From the NCBI GenBank assembly GCA_021775255.1, contig JAJFIA010000002.1:49475-113474 (forward strand): a stretch of 64,000 nt of DNA, read 5' to 3'. Every line of letters begins with the position of its first letter. Within the stretch, counting starts at the first letter, position 1. Position numbers and translations under genes: made by a program. Below are positions 61,624-64,000 of this stretch, piece by piece. The stretch comes from Roseovarius sp. GTDB taxonomy: Bacteria > Pseudomonadota > Alphaproteobacteria > Rhodobacterales > Rhodobacteraceae. Under the pieces are notes generated by a model, which searched no databases, had not been told where the DNA came from, and saw only the letters and a list, made by a program, of their open reading frames with translations.

Positions 61624-62238
61624 ATGAAACTGTATTACAAACCGGGTGCTTGCTCGATGGCCGCGCATATCATTTTGAATGAGGTCAGCGCGCCGCACAG
61701 TTTGGAGAAGGTTGATACGGGCGCGGGCATAACCGATGCCGGGCAGGCTTATTCAGACATAAACCCGCGGGGTTATGTGCCTGCATTACGCCTGGAAGAT
61801 GGTGATGTGATTACCGAAAATTCTGCCGTGCTGCAATTTCTGGGGGATCATTTTGCCGATCATGCGCTGATTCCAAAGGCAGGCACGAAAGAGCGGTTGC
61901 GGCTGCAGGAGGTTCTGAGCTTTTTGTCATCGGAACTACATGTTGCTTTTAGCCCGTTTTTCACGAAACCGGAAATGAATGAGGAAAGGAAACAATCGGC
62001 AACTCAAAAACTGACCCGCAAGATTGGTGAATTTGATGCGCTATTGCCCGATGCAGCGCCATTTATTCTGGGGGATGGGTTTTCCGTTGCCGATGCCTAT
62101 GCATTTGTCATCCTGAACTGGACAAATTTCATTGGCGTCTCGCTTGATCCATGGCCAAAGCTTGTGGAATTTCAGGCGCGGATCGGCAAGCGCCCGGCGG
62201 TAATGCAGACATTGCAAGAAGAAGGGTTGGCGGCATGA
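61624..62238 (+). CDS. Glutathione S-transferase (beta-like)
   Basis: This 204-residue GST begins MKLYYKPGACSMAAHIILNE, the beta-class pattern with Cys10 near the glutathione sulfur. GYVPALRLEDG carries the cis-Pro and ENSAVLQFLGDHF the Glu/Ser glutathione-binding pair. The C-domain has FILGDGFSVADAYAFVIL. It conjugates or reduces electrophiles. It is the first gene of a three-gene operon (NTF2-like and tautomerase follow) opposite the HxlR regulator, a layout typical of electrophile-response loci. Confidence 0.93.
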   Translation: MKLYYKPGACSMAAHIILNEVSAPHSLEKVDTGAGITDAGQAYSDINPRGYVPALRLEDGDVITENSAVLQFLGDHFADHALIPKAGTKERLRLQEVLSFLSSELHVAFSPFFTKPEMNEERKQSATQKLTRKIGEFDALLPDAAPFILGDGFSVADAYAFVILNWTNFIGVSLDPWPKLVEFQARIGKRPAVMQTLQEEGLAA

Positions 62239-62609
62239 CCGGGCGGTTCACTGAGATTGGCGCTGTTTTGCAGGCCTATTTTGAGGGGTTATATACCTGT
62301 GATGTTGCATTGCTTGAGGGTGTTTTTCACCCTCAAGCAATCTATGCAACGGCGGATGAAACGCCGACTTTGATCCGCTCTATGGAAGAGTATTTTGCCG
62401 TGGTCGCAAAGCGCATATCACCCGCCTCAACTAAAGCCATGCGCAAGGATGTGATCGACAGCATTGAATTTGCTGGCGAAAATACCGCCTTGGCGCGGGT
62501 GCGCTGCACAATCTCGGGGCGCGATTTTGTCGATTTTCTGACGCTGATCAGGGCGCAGGGAAAATGGCGGATCATCGCCAAAGTCTTTCATATCGAAACA
62601 GCAGGATAA
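62235..62609 (+). CDS. NTF2-like (SnoaL/lumazine-binding type) protein
   Basis: This 124-residue protein shows the cone-like NTF2 fold: VLQAYFEGLYTCDVALLEGVFHPQAIYATADE at the start and FVDFLTLIRAQGKWRIIAKVFH at the end. Members act as small-molecule isomerases, lyases or binding proteins. Its ATG at 62235 overlaps the GST stop by ATGA. A role with the GST and tautomerase against a reactive compound is inferred. Confidence 0.85.
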   Translation: MTGRFTEIGAVLQAYFEGLYTCDVALLEGVFHPQAIYATADETPTLIRSMEEYFAVVAKRISPASTKAMRKDVIDSIEFAGENTALARVRCTISGRDFVDFLTLIRAQGKWRIIAKVFHIETAG

Positions 62610-62619
62610 GGGTTTAGCG

Positions 62620-62817
62620 ATGCCATATGTAAATATTCAGGTCACCCGTGAAGGAGTGACAGACGAGCAAAAAGCACAGTTGATCAAAGGTGCAACAGAT
62701 TTACTGGTCAAGGTTCTGGATAAAACCCCGGCCACAACATTTGTTGTGATTGAGGAGGTCGAATTGGAAAACTGGGGGGTCGGTGGGTTGCCTGTTACAG
62801 AATATCGCCGATTGTAA
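62620..62817 (+). CDS. 4-oxalocrotonate tautomerase family protein
   Basis: This 65-residue protein begins MPYVNIQVTREGVT; after Met removal, Pro1 is the catalytic base of the 4-OT/tautomerase superfamily. The central helix (TDEQKAQLIKGATDLLVKVLDK) and TTFVVIEEV strand match the family. It tautomerises an enol or ketone compound that is unknown. It is the third gene of the HxlR-linked operon, 10 bp after the NTF2-like gene. Confidence 0.9.
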   Translation: MPYVNIQVTREGVTDEQKAQLIKGATDLLVKVLDKTPATTFVVIEEVELENWGVGGLPVTEYRRL

Positions 62818-62820
62818 ATT

Positions 62821-62846
62821 GCGTGGGTGGGTTTCACCCACCCTAC
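62821..62846. repeat. Short GTAGGGTGGGT-family palindrome
   Basis: GCGTGGGTGGGTTTCACCCA, then CCCTAC, is a single-arm variant of the element at 22898. It lies right after the tautomerase stop and before gyrB. Confidence 0.6.
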
Positions 62847-62906
62847 ATCAGAAAATAACCGTTGTGGGCCATCCCCTAGATTGCCACAAAATATTGTGGT
62901 CTGAGC

Positions 62907-62935
62907 GTGACATTCCCACCAGAAAATCGTATAAA
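62907..62935 (+). promoter_or_regulatory. Predicted gyrB promoter
   Basis: GTGACA (62907-62912) and TATAAA (62930-62935) have a 17-bp spacer, each one base from consensus. A palindrome CCACAAAATATTGTGG at 62884-62899 sits just upstream and might bind a regulator. Confidence 0.55.
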
Positions 62936-62962
62936 TCCATAACATTATGAAGGAAGATTTAT

Positions 62963-64000
62963 ATGTCTGAACCCGCCGCGACGCCCGAGGAATATGGCGC
63001 CGATTCCATCAAGGTTCTCAAAGGCTTAGAGGCCGTCCGAAAACGCCCCGGCATGTATATCGGAGATACCGATGATGGCTCGGGGCTGCATCACATGGTG
63101 TATGAGGTGGTGGATAACGGCATTGACGAGGCTCTGGCCGGTCATGCGGACCGTGTTACCGTCACGATTCACGCCGATTCCAGCGTCTCGGTCAGCGATA
63201 ATGGCCGTGGTATTCCGGTGGATATTCACGAAGAAGAAGGCGTATCAGCCGCCGAAGTGATCATGACACAGCTACATGCGGGCGGCAAGTTTGACAGCAA
63301 TTCCTACAAGGTGTCGGGCGGGCTGCACGGGGTTGGCGTCTCGGTGGTGAATGCACTGTCGGACTGGCTGGAATTGCGCATCTGGCGGAATGGCAAAGAG
63401 CATGTGGCGCGGTTCGAGGGCGGGTTTACGGCCGAGCCTCTCAAGATCGTCGGCGATGCGGATGGGCGCAAAGGCACCGAGGTGCGGTTCATGGCCTCGC
63501 TCGAGACGTTTTCCAATCTCGATTACATTTTTGAGACCCTGGAAAAGCGCCTGCGCGAGCTGGCTTTTCTCAATTCCGGGGTGCGCATCCTGTTGCGCGA
63601 TGAACGCCCGGTCGAGCCGCTTGAATCCGAGCTGCATTATGACGGCGGCGTCAGGGAATTCGTCAAATATCTCGACCGCTCGAAAACGCCCCTGTTGCCC
63701 GAGCCGATTTCGATCACCGGCGAGCGCGATGACATCGCCGTTGAGGTCGCGATGTGGTGGAATGACAGCTATCACGAGACGGTCCTGCCCTTCACCAACA
63801 ACATCCCGCAGCGCGATGGCGTGACGCATCTGGCAGGCTTTCGCGGTGCGCTGACCCGCACCATCAACAATTACGCCCAGACCAGCGGCATCGCCAAGAA
63901 GGAAAAGATCAGCTTTACCGGCGATGATGCCCGTGAGGGGCTGACCTGTGTGCTGTCGGTCAAGGTGCCCGACCCGAAATTCAGCTCGCAGACCAAGGAC
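62963..64000 (+). CDS. gyrB: DNA gyrase subunit B, N-terminal part (cut by window end)
   Basis: The first 346 codons of GyrB are present. The GHKL ATPase domain has [36 protein letters not shown] and the ATP-lid loop [16 protein letters not shown]. The transducer domain follows with its QTK-loop just past the window (FSSQTKD is the last visible part). GyrB drives ATP-dependent negative supercoiling with GyrA. ATG 62963 has AAGGAAG six bases upstream. The TOPRIM and C-terminal regions lie beyond base 64000. Confidence 0.97.
   Translation, partial: MSEPAATPEEYGADSIKVLKGLEAVRKRPGMYIGDTDDGSGLHHMVYEVVDNGIDEALAGHADRVTVTIHADSSVSVSDNGRGIPVDIHEEEGVSAAEVIMTQLHAGGKFDSNSYKVSGGLHGVGVSVVNALSDWLELRIWRNGKEHVARFEGGFTAEPLKIVGDADGRKGTEVRFMASLETFSNLDYIFETLEKRLRELAFLNSGVRILLRDERPVEPLESELHYDGGVREFVKYLDRSKTPLLPEPISITGERDDIAVEVAMWWNDSYHETVLPFTNNIPQRDGVTHLAGFRGALTRTINNYAQTSGIAKKEKISFTGDDAREGLTCVLSVKVPDPKFSSQTKD

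Noticed and set aside
1..64000. CRISPR arrays, tRNA, rRNA, tmRNA or prophage genes
   Set aside because: I looked for regular spaced repeats, cloverleaf-like stretches and phage structural or integrase genes and found none. A tRNA scan would be needed to be certain.

Overview
The window is one 64 kb stretch of an alphaproteobacterial chromosome, most likely a Rhodobacteraceae (Roseobacter-group) genome. Reasons: high GC with dense operons and many ATGA or TGATG junctions; a second-type RpoH sigma factor; the gene orders coaBC-dut-moeB and gshB-yraN-rsmI-PBP activator; glnD near murJ and trpS; and short intergenic repeats with a CCTCCGGCGGGGATATTT core that I recall from this family. No tRNA, rRNA, CRISPR array, insertion sequence or prophage was seen. 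The assignment comes from reading alone, without a database search.

Layout. 0-4.4 kb: end of a KpsT/KpsE capsule-export locus, KDO-8-phosphate synthase and a phosphohexomutase. 4.4-17.2 kb: minus-strand housekeeping genes (M3 oligopeptidase, membrane-anchored MoeB, dUTPase, CoaBC, RpoH), then plus-strand cobU, a phosphatase, a GST with a Cys-rich tail and comM, then minus-strand hydrolase, gshB, yraN and rsmI. 17.2-26.4 kb: PBP activator, glnD, a lone HNH nuclease gene, a cupredoxin, murJ, a rhomboid that has lost its catalytic residues, and trpS. 26.5-33.9 kb: minus-strand SCP2, moaE, moaD, pgsA, a CMD-family protein and uvrC, then a FolM-like reductase, a cation/Ca antiporter, a 56-residue zinc-ribbon protein and an S49 peptidase.

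33.9-35.7 kb: an AT-richer two-gene island encoding an ImmA/IrrE metallopeptidase and a class III nucleotidyl-cyclase-like protein. The genes overlap by 11 bp, both seem to start with TTG, and they sit behind their own predicted promoter. The cyclase resembles the pyrimidine cyclases of Pycsar anti-phage systems, but the partner is a protease and not a known Pycsar effector. This is the best candidate for an undescribed system.

35.7-41.8 kb: a YadGH-type ABC exporter, a CoxG-like protein, a DMT transporter, and a cyanide-insensitive-type cytochrome bd oxidase with an unannotated 30-residue CydX-like subunit. 41.9-51.6 kb: a CoA-transferase, then a LacI regulator and an eight-gene-scale catabolic locus: binding protein, two permeases, a small membrane protein, two ATPases and a fused DhaK-DhaL dihydroxyacetone kinase. 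Matching palindromes lie upstream of the regulator and of the operon. 51.7-64 kb: an RluA-type pseudouridine synthase, a VOC-LysE pair, aldehyde dehydrogenase, 1-Cys peroxiredoxin, smpB, a Gly-rich small protein, mercaptopyruvate sulfurtransferase with an aminotransferase, a sulfotransferase-like protein, a membrane protein, an HxlR regulator divergent from a GST/NTF2/tautomerase operon, and the first 346 codons of gyrB.
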